Below, one piece after another: positions 1-13,200 of a DNA stretch of 64,000 bases (the stretch's first letter is position 1; every line of letters begins with the position of its first letter). The stretch spans positions 21,720,042 through 21,784,041 of the forward strand of contig NC_058059.1 in the NCBI RefSeq assembly GCF_020085105.1. Direction: 5' to 3'. Source of the stretch: Siniperca chuatsi (Eukaryota; Chordata; Actinopteri; Centrarchiformes; Sinipercidae). A program made the translations under genes and the position numbers. The notes below the pieces were generated by a model. The model was not told the origin of the DNA. It searched no databases and was given only the letters and a program-made list of their open reading frames with translations.

Positions 1-1185
1 ACTGTTTCATCAACTGATAATCATTTATTCTGTTATGTTCAAAATCCCACATTTGCTTTATTCTGCTACTGTCCCTCACCGGACCCTATTACCATTTGCT
101 CTCAGACTTACAGTATTTCTTTCATTTCTGAGCTGTGTTGACCTTAACACCAGTCTTTAACAGTGGTATAAGTTGCCCAAAAAGTGAAAATAAATACACA
201 GTACAGAAATGCAGTACAGATATGTTTGAAGTAATTCAGAAACAGTGTCATCATTACATAGTTTATCCACCAGAGAGCACTGACAAATTTATTTTATAAC
301 TGTAAAATGTCCCATACTGTCTATATCTCTGTCACAATTCTTTTTTTAACTTTCAAATGTTGATATTAGCCACCAAAAGGCAGCATTGCCACACTACATG
401 TCAGGGTTTGCTTCACTGAGTAATCTTTATTTATTTTTTGTTTGTCATTTCTGATTTTTATTGTGTGAGAGTGACAGCTGGAGACAGAGAGGGGACGACA
501 CGCAGCCAAGGGCCCAGGCCTGAACAGCACCCGGGCCGCCGCGCTCCACCAGGTGAGCCCCCGGTGAAGAGCAATAACAACATAAGTCGTACTTTATGTT
601 GTTACCCATTCTGTGTCTTACTGCTTGTATTTGTACTTTCTCAGCCACAACCATAACCCGTTTGGATTGTAGTAGGGACATGTTGGAAAAGTTTTGATAT
701 TTGTGTCACTAGCTGAGTTTCAGTAATGGTACCAATGATAATGATAGACCATGATGACATCAATATTTCCTTTCTAAACCGCTTTAATTGTCAGATCATT
801 ATAAGCTATATTGCCACTAGGTGACAGTAAAATCAAGTGTTGAATTCAGCAGTTACCAATGAGAAGAAAAACCAACATAATGTTGAATAACCGTGTCGCT
901 TTATTTGAGCAATGAGCATTAATCTAATGCATATAAATGTGAAGAAAAACACAGCTTAACACACTCTCTGTTGCTACAGTGCAGAGAGAAATGCTGACTA
1001 TGACACTGATATGTGTTGCTCCATGAAAACAGAACTACGTGAAAAGTTTACTATTCACCCACATCCCTACATGTTCAGAATGACATGTAGGAGTCAGGAG
1101 TCTGTAATGTGCAAAAAAACAAAACAAAACAAAAAAAAAAACAACGTGGTTCATGCATCCTACACAGCTGTTCTTCTCTTGCCTT
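1..1185. other. mamdc2: 3' UTR of mamdc2 and downstream spacer
   Basis: No coding segment recognised. On the minus strand an AATAAA (TTTATT on plus) at 900-905 lies about 280 nt past the mamdc2 stop and is a plausible poly(A) signal. A poly-A/CAAAA tract occurs at 1113-1142. A short GC-rich patch at 470-570 is unexplained. Confidence 0.5.
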
Positions 1186-1232
1186 CTACTCGATCTCATT
1201 GGAGGTTCCCACGGTGGCCTTGATCTCCATTT
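1186..1232 (-). CDS. mamdc2: mamdc2 exon 15: C-terminal tail and stop
   Basis: 47 nt, CTGCAG acceptor, stop TAG. It encodes [15 protein letters not shown]. The human tail is longer and ends NEIEY; the Ser-Gly pair of the human tail is absent here. Confidence 0.9.
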
Positions 1233-4200
1233 CTGCAGGGGAATCAAAAAGAAATCAGGAAGCTGCCACAACACCTTAAGATCATTCCCTGTGCATTTTT
1301 TACTTGGATGTTTAATCGTTAGCAGTATGTTCAACAAATATCTTAAATAGAGTGTTTACCTGGGCAAGGTCCGCCTTCCAAGACAATGTCATCAATGGCA
1401 ATGTCACTCCTAACTGATGAACCCCTGGTCGCTTCAAATACAATCTGGAACAGTGACAAGAGAGAAGCAATTGCTTAAAGGGCCTGAAATCAGCTTCTTA
1501 CTACATGCAATAGGAAGTGGTGGAAGAAGTTCTCAGATCCTTACTTAAATAAGCATACTAATACAACAATGCAAAAATATGCCATTACATATAAAAGTCC
1601 TGCTTTTAAAATCCTACTCAAATAAAAGTACAGAAGTATTATCAGCAAGATGTGCTTAAAGTATCATGTACTTACGTACCTTTTTTGGACATTTCACTCA
1701 TCTTTGCTTTTTAGGGGAAATACTGGATCATTTTAGCTCTTGGGGCCTCAAGTGGCCCCAACTAGAAATTTTTTTTTGAAATGCGTCACAAGCCAAAAGG
1801 GTTGGGAACCACTGGTTTAATCTTTAATAATGCATTGTTTTTTTATAATCTTATATGTTTTTTAATGCAAAATCTTGATCTGAAAAGGTATTGGTAACCA
1901 ATTTACACCTATTTCACAAGGGGGTCCTGACCATTAAGCTGACCATTTTAAAGCATTTTGAAACAAAAATCCTATATGATTTAAGTAATGTTGCGCGAAA
2001 GGTTAAGCTGTCATGATCATCATACGGAGCAGCATTTGGTTAATATAAGAAACTTCCATAGAAATACAGCTATGGATCCAGCTACTAATTTTCGCTTTTT
2101 CAGCTCACCCTCTTGTGGTTTTCCAAAGAAAAGCCTAATGTCACTGCTGTAAATTGAATATCTTTGGGTTTTGGACAAAACAAGGTCAAATTCTCTTTGG
2201 CGGGGAACTCGTGATGGAAATTCTTCACAGTTTTCTGACATGTTACAGACCAAACAAAACTGAAAAAATATACATAGACGAATCTATAGCAAAAATAATG
2301 AATTAGTTGCAGTCCTACACAAGTGATTCTTTAAAAAAGGCTTGTCTTTGTCTTTTTGTCAAGGTCACCCCTGTCCAGCACACAGGCTTTAAATATAAAA
2401 CAGTTAGGAGAGATTTAGTTGCACTCTTGCCTGATGCTGGCTGTCACACTGGTACTCCAATGTGGCCCTCAGCCAGGCGATGCTCTGCTCGCCGCTCCGT
2501 TGCCACAGCAACACGTCCTCTCCGTCCTTGTCGAGGTGAACGCTGAGCTGGCCCGTGCCTGAGCCGTACATGTGGTAGTAGAAGCGCAGACACTTAGGCC
2601 CCCTGGAGCCCCTCAGAGGGCGGGACAGCAGCCGGACACTCTGACCGGGCAGCATGGGCGACGCCTCCATGTACAGGTAATATCCTGCCAATCAGAAGTC
2701 GCCGGGTTTGTCTGATTACAGCCGTGGAAGTTTAAGACACAGACTCATGCTGTGTGAGCAGCAGCTGAAGGGTTTTTATGTGTTTTTGCAACAGAATAAA
2801 AATGTAAACTTTTCTCTTTTTGAGCATGCCTGTGTACTGTGTGCATTAAAACGTGCAAGCAGAGTATTGTGGATTTTTCAGTGTCTGGCAGTGGAAGGAG
2901 ATTTGAAGCAGGGGACCCTCACCGAGTCCCGTGGTGTGGTCCCCTCTTGGCCCGGTGTACGAGGTTGGGGTGGGTCCTCTCCTCCACTCCCAGTCAGCAC
3001 CATCGCTCTGCTTGTCCTGAGTGTAACTGCACAGGCCTGCTTCAAAGTCACAGTGTCCTGGGAGAGACGATGCCAACGAACCTGCAACAGGAAAATGAAT
3101 GACACTTTACAGGTAACACTTTGTTGTGACAGTCATTGTTGAAACAAAACTATCAGCTAACTATTTTTGGCTACAACTCTCTGGACTGACTCTAGATTTG
3201 ACCTTAATCCGACTCAATTTTTAACCTGAACATTAAATACCTATTTTCCTACTATTGTGGGAATCACCTGAAACTCAACAAAATATTTTAGTCACTTTGC
3301 CAGTAGGCCGATTATCAACGTCTGGATTATAATAAACTGTAACTGTGCAGAAAAATGGTAACCAGCATTAGATAATAATACAGCCGCAGTTGCCCAGGCT
3401 GTTTGAATCCCTGGGCTGGCTGGAAACATCAGACTGGGCTAATTTCACATGAGTTTGTCTTCACCTCCTCAACAAAGAGTGCTTTGCAGCATCTCTCAAA
3501 CCACAACATCTCACTACTGGGTGGCCCATAGCTGACTAGGGGCCCTGCAGCCATCAGGGGCCCCAAACAAGCAAATAAGGAGTTTGATTGTTATGCACAA
3601 AATGGTGACTGAAAAATTGGATGTGGCAAAATCTGCTTTAGGCCACAAAGAGGTTTGGGATGACCCTTCATTCCTTTCTTGTCGATTTTCCTTTCTAAGG
3701 GGGGACCCTTTACTTTTGGACCCCTACTGACCCCTCTGACCTGCTGCCCTCTGTGCAGTGTGTATGTTCTAGTGGTGGGCTGATATCGACTTTTCACGGT
3801 ACAATTATAGTGTCCAAAAATATTGCAGTAAAAATAGTTTGTAGTTGATACTGTACTTTAGTGGCATGAATTCTCTCACAAATTTACCTTGAACTTTTGG
3901 GGTCCGGGGCAGTCAACCACGTTGCCTGGTTAATGATCCAGCCTTGATTCCCAGACTGGATTTAGTTATCCTCCAGAAATCATAGCCATGAGCTAAACAC
4001 CATGACCATTACCACTACATACCACTGTATGTATTTTAAACATTTGAAACGGTTTCTATTATAAAAATAACTAATTTAGGTAATGGTTGGTGGAGATACG
4101 TATGAGCTCGTATAAAATCTGTTACTGCCCTGGTCGTTGGCAACATGTGGGTACATACTGTAAGTATTTTTAAAAATGCAGATCATTTTACAGTTTTTAC

Positions 4201-7200
4201 CTGCTGTCAGCTCACAGTCTCCGAGGCTCACACTGATGTCATCCAAAGCCACAGAGCCGCAGTCCCAGAAGCTCCTGCAAGTGCTGACAAAAACCAACTG
4301 AACAGCGAAGGTAAACAGTGAGCAGAGGCGTCTTCATCAGCTTCATCATCTCCAAGGAATTTGTACATTTTTACAACCATTAATCATTTACAGATCAGCC
4401 CTGAATATAACAAAAAAACACAAACACTTTGTTGTGATTGTTCACTTTCTGCTCTGTTTGTGTAATACTCTGAAATCCCTCGCGAGGAAGTAAATAAATC
4501 ATCAGTGAAATGCTGAGTGTTTTAAAACAGCTCAACATGTAAAGTGAGGAACAAAAGGCTGGAGTGGGGAAAGCCTTTGAGCTCTTTGGCATCCAGATGA
4601 ATTAATTCTCATCATGCAGAACACATGATGATGATCCTCTGTCCTCTGACAGCAGCTGTTTAGTGAATAAAAGAAATCACAGATCAGAACTTCAAAGTCT
4701 CCAACAACAGAACAGAAAGTGAAGCTTTTTATTAAACTACTAGTAATTTGTTTCTGTATTTGTTATTTCATCTATTTAGCCTGTTTGTCCTTCTTTCTGT
4801 CATGCATTCTTTTCAATTCCTGCTTCCTTCCTTTGTTTTTTTCCCCATTGATCCATCCCTTTGTTTTTTTTTTAGTTTTTATTTGCTTGTTTGTTCCTTA
4901 AATAGTTCGGTCGGTTCACCACTTTGGTCCAGATTGAAATATCTCAACATCTATTTGGATGGATTTCCGTGACATTTTGTACAGACAGGTACACGGTCCC
5001 CAGAGGATGAATCCTAATGACTTTGGTGATCCCCTGACTTTTCCTCTAGTTCCACCATAAGGTCAATATTTTTGGTTTTAAGTGAAATGTCTTGACAATT
5101 ATTGGATGGAATGTCATGAAATTTGGGACTCACACTCGTGTCCCCCTCAGGATGAATTGTAATTACTTTGGTGAGCCCTTAAATGTTTAGTGCTAATTAA
5201 CAGATGTTAGCATGCTAACACGCTAAACTAAAATGGTAAACACGGTAAACATTATACCTGCTAAACATCACCATTGTAGCATTGTCATTGTGAGCATGTT
5301 AGCGTGCCAATGTTAGCATTTAGTACAGTTCATTTAATCTTTGCCACCTTTCTCACTTCCAGTCTTTCTTCATTCGTTTGTTCCTTGAGTTGCTTGTTAG
5401 TTCCTCACTTCCCTCCCTCTTCCTTCCTTGATCATTCATTCATTTATTGCCATCTTTTTTTTTATCTTTTGTACATGTTTTTGTTTGTCCTTTTCTTCCT
5501 TCCTTCCTTTCTACCTTCCTTCCTCCATGTATTTGTTTGTTTGTTTTTCTTTATTCATCCCCCTTCTCCTTCCTTTCACCTTTCATCCTTCCTTCTTTCC
5601 TTCTCACACTCCTTCCTTCTTTCTTTCTTTCTTCCCTCTCTGTTTGTTTATTCGCTTCTTTCACACATCTTTCTCCATTGTTATTCTGGCTGAAGTGATA
5701 TTTCCACTTCCTCTCCTCTGACCTTGGCAGGCTGAGTCGTCTGGAAGGTGACATCTGTCGCGATCCAGATTCCTCTGGACTTCTCCCCCTGAGTCCAGAT
5801 CTTCTCTTGGCTGCTGCTCTGCTGCTGCTGCAGATACACAGTGAGAGCCCGGTCCGTCTGGTTGAAACCTGCAGTTGCCAAAGTTATTACTCAAACAGCA
5901 TCACACAGGATAAAAGTCTTATAAGAGTCTAAGCAAATATCCTTCAATCCAGAGAGTTTTTGGGTGTTACTCACCCCTCAGAGAGAAGTAAAATCTCAGG
6001 CAGTACTTCATGTTTCCAGGCAGAGTTGGACTGATCAGGTGGCTAACATAACCAGCGCGTGGGCTCAGCTGGGAGTGAGCCAACAGGAAAGATCCTGGAA
6101 GGAGAACAGACAGCCTTTATTTTCTTGCGAAAATAATCAGCTTCCTCTGAATTTACTGCCATGATGGGAACCATCACCATTCGCACTGGTATTGATCTTG
6201 ATTTCAACAGTTTTTCAGCCTCACATACTGCTTTGTTTTACCACATCCTCATCGAAAGGATTCACTGTTTTTAAAGCTGTGTGAATTGGCCACAAGGGGT
6301 CAGAAAAAAAATCAAAACAAGCCAACAGACACAGCCACCACCAAATCAGTGGCTTATAAAGTTTTAATGGCTAACATGTTAGCAAAAGATTTACAGATCC
6401 AGCACACATGGAGCAACATTATCATCCATTTGGAGTTGTGTTTGTGACCACTAACTAAATGTAACAAAATTTAAGTTCAATATTCTGCTCTGTTTGCCTT
6501 CCATCAACTACTGTGAAAAATATCTGTCTTTTTAGCTGTAATGCTCCACTATGTTCACCAGCTAGTCCCTAGCTTTGTCTGTCTGCTGTTTGGTGTTGGA
6601 CAGGTGGTGTAAAGTGGAATTTTAGAGTTTGTATAATGAAAACATGCCTGCTGTGGGTGAAAACATGTACTGAACCAGAGAATAAATGCACCATACAACC
6701 AAAGCAATAAGCTAAAATAGGCTAAAAAGCTCTGTAGAACTGCAGAATCGTCAAATAATTTTCCATGATTTTGGCTCTCAATGGACAGTTTTCAAAAAAA
6801 GGATCAAAATCGACGCAGTAGTACCAGAGATATCGTCTTTTTTATTCCACACATTGTTCTTTCTTGTCAAAACCTGGCGCCTGCATTACCCACAACCCGA
6901 TCTGTACAGATTTTGGTATGTTATGCTAGTAGCAGCTAATGTAGCTTTGGACCACTAGCCTCAAGGAGAGATGAGGAGTGCGCTACAGAGGTCTGCCACA
7001 CCCCCAGATTTTTTTCATTTTCAAACTTGTAGTCTTCAGCTCCAACCGAGACTGACTCACTTGAGGACATTTATCAGACTTCACGCAGCTCCCTCTGGAG
7101 CCACAAAAGGCTTTATACAACTTTTCACATATGTAGTGGTACTCCCCAACACCTCTAAACAGATTCCTCTCCTTTAATGCAGGTTTAAATATTAGAAATG

Positions 7201-10200
7201 TTCTGAAATCCATTAGCAGTTGTTTTATCCCACCTGCCCCTGTAGTGTGGTCTCCGTTCCTAAATATGTTGGGCTTCACAGATACTCTCCTCCATGATGA
7301 CCCCATCACCTGGTCCTGGGTGTAGTGGCAGAGCCCCGACTCAAAGTCACAGTTGGCGATGGAGGGGTCAAAGATCGGCTCTGTGGAACAAATGTATGGA
7401 ATCGGCATGTTGATGTTGCTGGATTGGACTTTTGTGGCTCTGGTTTAGTACTTAAGATTTATCAGCAAGATTCACAGGACATTTTTGACATTGCATGGAT
7501 ATTTATAGTCCCCAGAGGATGAATCTACATTTATAGCCACGCTCTTTCAACTGTACAGAGTAAATATCTACAAGCCACATAGCTGTGAAAGTTAAGGAGC
7601 ACATTCATGCTTAAGGATGAAACTTTTTGGTTGACCCCATAGTCCATACTCTAGTTAGGACAAACTTGACATTTTCATCCCCACTACATGAAAACCTCCA
7701 AGTTTTGATCTGTCAAAGAGCTCATGGGCTGCTAATAGGTATTAGTCCTTTTTAAAATCCTAAAGTGTTAATATTTTGGATGTTTAGGATGTTCACCCCT
7801 CAGAAAGCATTGTATCATAAATATGACTGTTGTAATGGTGACATTAAAATGAGCCTGTTTAGAATTAACAGTGAGTGACTGTGCCTGCAGCTCACCAGTG
7901 TCTGTGCTGCAAAACTCTGGAGAAAAGAAAATGTCATCAATTGCAACGCGTCCACCTCTCTGACTGTTAAAGGCCACTTCAAAGACCACCTGGAGAGGCA
8001 GACAGACACTTATAAACAAAGCTTCATGCCACCATGTGCATGCAGATGCATACACTCACACAAAAGTAAATTTTATGCACAACTTAAATACAACTTTCAG
8101 GTACTAGCACTAACAATTTTTTATTAATTTTGTGCAAGCTACACTAGGTATGTTCAAAAGCAGAAAGATTAACCTGCACATTTTTCAAACAGAATGAGGA
8201 GCAAAGAGCATCTGCCAGAGAAATGGAACCACAAAAAACAAAAATTCTTACAAATCACACCTGTATTACTGCCCACAAGGACGAAAAGAAAAAAAGAAAG
8301 TCTCACAAAATATTTCCACTTTTGTGAGACTACTCCATTATTATGTTTCAGGGGTAAATAAATTTTACTGCATTTATGTGATGTCGGTAGTTGGAGGTTA
8401 CTTTGCAGAGGCTTGAGATGAGAAACATATGATAAACTAATGAAATATGATTATTTCTCATAGTTTAAACTAGGCATATATGGAATAGTTAGACCACATA
8501 CAATACTGCTTACAAATTAAGTCATCAATTAGAATAATAATAATAATAATAATCTTTCTTAAAATAATCATTAGGCGATCTAAATGAGCTAAAATGTAGT
8601 GCAACAGTAGCATAAGTAGAGAAGAGTCATTAAGTCAATAAAATTAAGTATCTAAAATTTTGTTAATATTAGCTAAAATTAGCCATCATTAGCTACAGGT
8701 CATCAGATGAGGCTGTAGCAGAAAAACCCCTGAGTGTATTGAAATGAGCAAGGGTGCATTTTATCACTTACTAATTCAAGTTTTCACTTGTATTAGGAAG
8801 AATGTGTTATTTCTTCCTTCAAAAGTTACATATTTAGTCTCCTTTTAATCACAGCTTTGCAGACGATACTCAGATTTACTTAGTTCTTTCAGCAAGTGAC
8901 TATGGTCCCTTAGACTCACTTTATCAATGCTTAGAGCAAGTAAATAGCTGGATGCAATTAAGCAATTAAGACAAGATGGAAATCATTGTATTTGGCAACA
9001 AGGAGGAAAGAATGAAAGTTATTCCAGACCTATAAAGCCAAAAACCCAAGTTAGAAATCTTAGTGTTTTAATAGACTCAGATCTGAGCTTCAGCAGCCAC
9101 ATCAAGGCAACAACTAAATCAGCATTTTATCATCTTAAACAAACAGCAAGAATTAAAGAAACTCGTTCATGCCTTAATTTCCAGCAGGGTGGACTACTGT
9201 AATGGTCTCTTGTCTTCCCAAAAAGACCGTTAGACAACTTCAGCTCATTCAGAACGCTGTTGCCAGAGTTCTAACGAGAACCAAGAGAACTGAGCACATT
9301 ATTCCTGTTCTTAAATCTTTATACTGGCTTCCAGTTACTTATCGAATAGATTTTAATGTGCTGCTGTTAATTTCAATGTCACTTAATAAACTCGGACCAA
9401 AATACATTTCTGAATTTAGGAATATAAACCCAGTAGGGCCCTTAAATCTTATGGAAGCAGTCAACTGGTTGTACCTCGATTCAGAACCAAAACCGGGTGA
9501 AGCTGCTTTTAGCTGCTATGCTGCACACAGATGGAACCAACTTCCTGATGATCTCAAAATGCGCCCCAATCCTAGCAACTTTAAAATCTAAATAAAAAAC
9601 TCTACTGTTCTCCTGTGCATTTGATTGACTGGTTTCTCTATGGCACATTATGGTTTTTATTGCTTACTGGTTTTGAATGTCATTCTAATGTTTTTCTTTG
9701 CCAATGTAAAGCACTTTGAATTGCCTCTGTGTTTGAAATGTGCTATATAAATATAGCTTCCTTGCCTTACCTTAATATCTGTTTATGTAAAAGTCATCAC
9801 ATAGAGCTTTGAAATGCTATGTACATAAAGCAGACATGACATGTTTATACTGGCCTGTACAGAGTACGGTGCCTTCAGGTCCACCTGCACAGGTATCCAT
9901 TCTCCAAGCGCCCCGCTCCACTCGCTCTGGTTTTCTAGCCCCGCCCTCCACAGCTCCTGGTACTGACCCAGTCGGTCCCTAGTGAAAACAGAGAACAGGT
10001 TCCCTCTCTCCTCGCTTCGCTGGTACTGAAAACTCAGGCAGCCGGACATCGGTACTGTCGTCATGGGAGACACCAGTTTGGCCACTTCTTTGAAAGTCTT
10101 GGCGTAGATGGAGTCCACGTACATGAAGTGACCTGAGAGGCAGTTTAAATATGAGTCAGGTCATGAAATGCAGCGTCCCCTCAATGACCATGACATTGAT

Positions 10201-13200
10201 TTGGTGATTTGCAGGTCAACAGACAGTCTAGACATCTAACCTTTTAGGTTATATAACCATTGTTTCAACAACATTTAAATAACTATATTTCAATCTGAAG
10301 CAGGTCCTAATAGCACATCTAAATATAATACAACTGAAGATTTCTAAGACAAAAGAGATTTTTGCAGGAGGTTTACTTGTCTATCATTAAAGGTCGAGCC
10401 TGTGAATGCAGTTCAGCATAAACAATAACTGGGTACCATCCTGGATGATAAGCTACAAAGGGGAACAAAAGATTGTTCTTCTTAAGTAAACTCACAAGCT
10501 TCAATGTTGACAAGTCTCTGCTGAATCATTTGTTGGTTTGGTTATCTCAGTCTGAAAAACAAAAACCTACTGGGAACATTTTTAATTCTGCTGGCTACTT
10601 GTATCAAGTCTGAGCCATGCAGAAATAACAGGCCATTATACTGGAGTCCAAGCACTCTTTACACAGCCAGTTTAATTTGCTTCCATCAGGGTGGGATTTT
10701 ACCTCCCCATAAGTGGCACTAACTATATGACGAGGTTGCCACATCCTCTGATCTCAACAATTAAAGGATAAGGCTGATAATATTCTGTATTTCTCTTATT
10801 GTCAGAGAAGTCGGAAAGTCTTGAGAGATGATCTAATGCATTGTTAGTTTTGGTCTTTTCATGGGATTTGTTGACAATACCAAAAAAATAGAGTAACGCC
10901 AGACTTATCTTTTAAGGTGGGGAGTAAATGTTATCATAACTGATAGAAAGGCCAAAACTATGCAGAATAAGACCCCGATTATAGAAAAATACATACAGTG
11001 TAACATATAAATAGAATTTTCCTTGAATAGCATTCACCTGCTCATTTCGTCCTAAATGAAAACCTGCAGGGCTTTAAGTTCTTAGATAAAAACACCTTTG
11101 TATGAATAATAGGTGAGGAACTCCCACTCACCTGTCCTGTTGTTGTATGTGTGGTCATTTGGCATGTTGTTATGGAGATGGACCCAGCCTCCGCCCACAT
11201 ACCAGTTTACATTGGCGTTCCACTGGTTACTGTATCCACACAGGTGAGACTCCTCAAAATCACACTCTAGACACAGATAAACGAGAAATCAGCAACAGAC
11301 ATGCTATTATGCATGTGGGTGCAAAAGGCTTTTAATTTAATAATGTACCAAATATGTTCATGTGTGTCTGTGTGTGGGTTTAATGCACAGAGCATGTGTA
11401 TTACATGTGGATTATTTTTTTGTTTTTGTTTTAATATGTGCAAAGTCACAGACCCAGGCAGTATCCAGGGCTGATGTGGATCTCAAAGATGGCCACGCTA
11501 CTCCCAGCGCTCTGTCCAGGTTTACCTTCCATGACAACCTAATCAACAACACATGTTCAGTAATACCAGTGATATGGAGTGACACAGGAATGACATAGTG
11601 GGTGAGCGAATGTATGGAAGGTCAGAGAGAGTGCACACATTAAACGCATCGAAATCTAATTTACTTTCAAAGCTCTGGCGAGCAGCAGGTTTGCTGGAAA
11701 ATGACTTGCAGAGAAAGAAACGACACACAGGAAAACAGAAAGGAAACACATTTGTTAAAACATGAGGTCAGGGCTTGTGCATGTGAGTGTGTGTGCAATC
11801 AAGCATGATCTCAGAGGTAAATTGTACTTATTTAGATGATTCACTCCTTTTAGCTCTGGTTTGGCCTCCACTGAATCCTAAGAAAAATATCTTGCTCTTT
11901 AGCTGCAAAATGTTCCACTTTCTTCTCCAGCTAATGTTGGTGCTAACTTTGTCTAATGTTTGGTACTGGGAAGGTAGCACTGCAACCGAACTGTACAGTA
12001 AATGTGCCGTAAAACCAAAACCATAAGCTAAAAGAGGCAAAAAATCTCAGTAGCGCTACAATAATAATTCTCTGTGGTTTGTCAAAACGTGTGACAGACT
12101 GTCACATTACACAGAGGCATTTAGTTGAGATTCCATGAGAATAAGTTGGTGGGTTTGTGTTCAGTGAGAGTAAATAGCAAAACATTATCAGTCAGTGTGT
12201 GAAGTTTAAACCTCTGACATATTTTTTTCACCTAGGTCTGGGATTAAATATGTTTATGTGCTGAGGGGCCCCCACATAGCACAGACCCGACTAACTATCA
12301 TGTAGGTCACAACCCTGTTGGAGTCAGCTCTGCCACTGCATATAATATAAACATGTGCTGTACTACTCACATAGTGTTTAGATGATGTGTGTGGGTGTAG
12401 GTGTGTGTGTGTGTGTGTCTTTCCTCAATTTGGGCCTGCATGTGTATCTGTCTCCCTTTCAACAACAGCATGGAATGTTGTTTTCCACACCTCTGCTGTT
12501 TTTTTAGCCAAAGTGGGTTGGATAGTCAGCAGTTACATTGTAATTATACATTGCTGTGAGACAGTGCACTTGTAATCTTTGATTACATTCTAGAAATAGT
12601 AAATAATTAGTAAATTAGTGCAGTGCTAGTAAATAAGGAAAACATTTGTCTTTAAGTACATTTTTGATGTATCTTGAAGTTCTGTACTTTTAGAAAAGGG
12701 AGAATTGCAGAGGACCTATGTTGCTTAAGGCCCAATCCGGAGGATTTGTTTTTCATTTTAGATTGCTTTGGACCTCTTTTCCCGACATAAAGCAGTCTGT
12801 CAGAAAGGTTTCTGATGAAGAAATGATGGTTTCTACTTTGGAGACCAAGTTCAGAAGGATTTCTTGTAAAATGATGATGTGGTCCTAAAATTACAACTTT
12901 ATTTTGAAATAATGTGACTTTTTCTTGAAATATTATGACTTTGTTTCTTTTTCTCGCATTTTCAAATTCTCAACTTTTTCTCTTTATGTTTCCTAACAGT
13001 GGTCCTAATACTTAGTCATGTATAAAACTGGATTAATAGTTGTGCATAATTGTTACTTGAGTAGTTTCCAACATTAATAATCTCATTTGTAACTCATAAC
13101 AAATGTGCTTGTCTACGATACTTCCTAAACTAAAGGTTAAATTTATATAAAACTTGCTGCTGATATTCATGGTCCTCAAGTGATGAATATGATGAAAGGT

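Noticed and set aside
5304..5721. Three overlapping plus-strand open frames rich in Phe, Leu and Ser
   Set aside because: They are translations of the TTCC/TTTC tract; low complexity with no family similarity.
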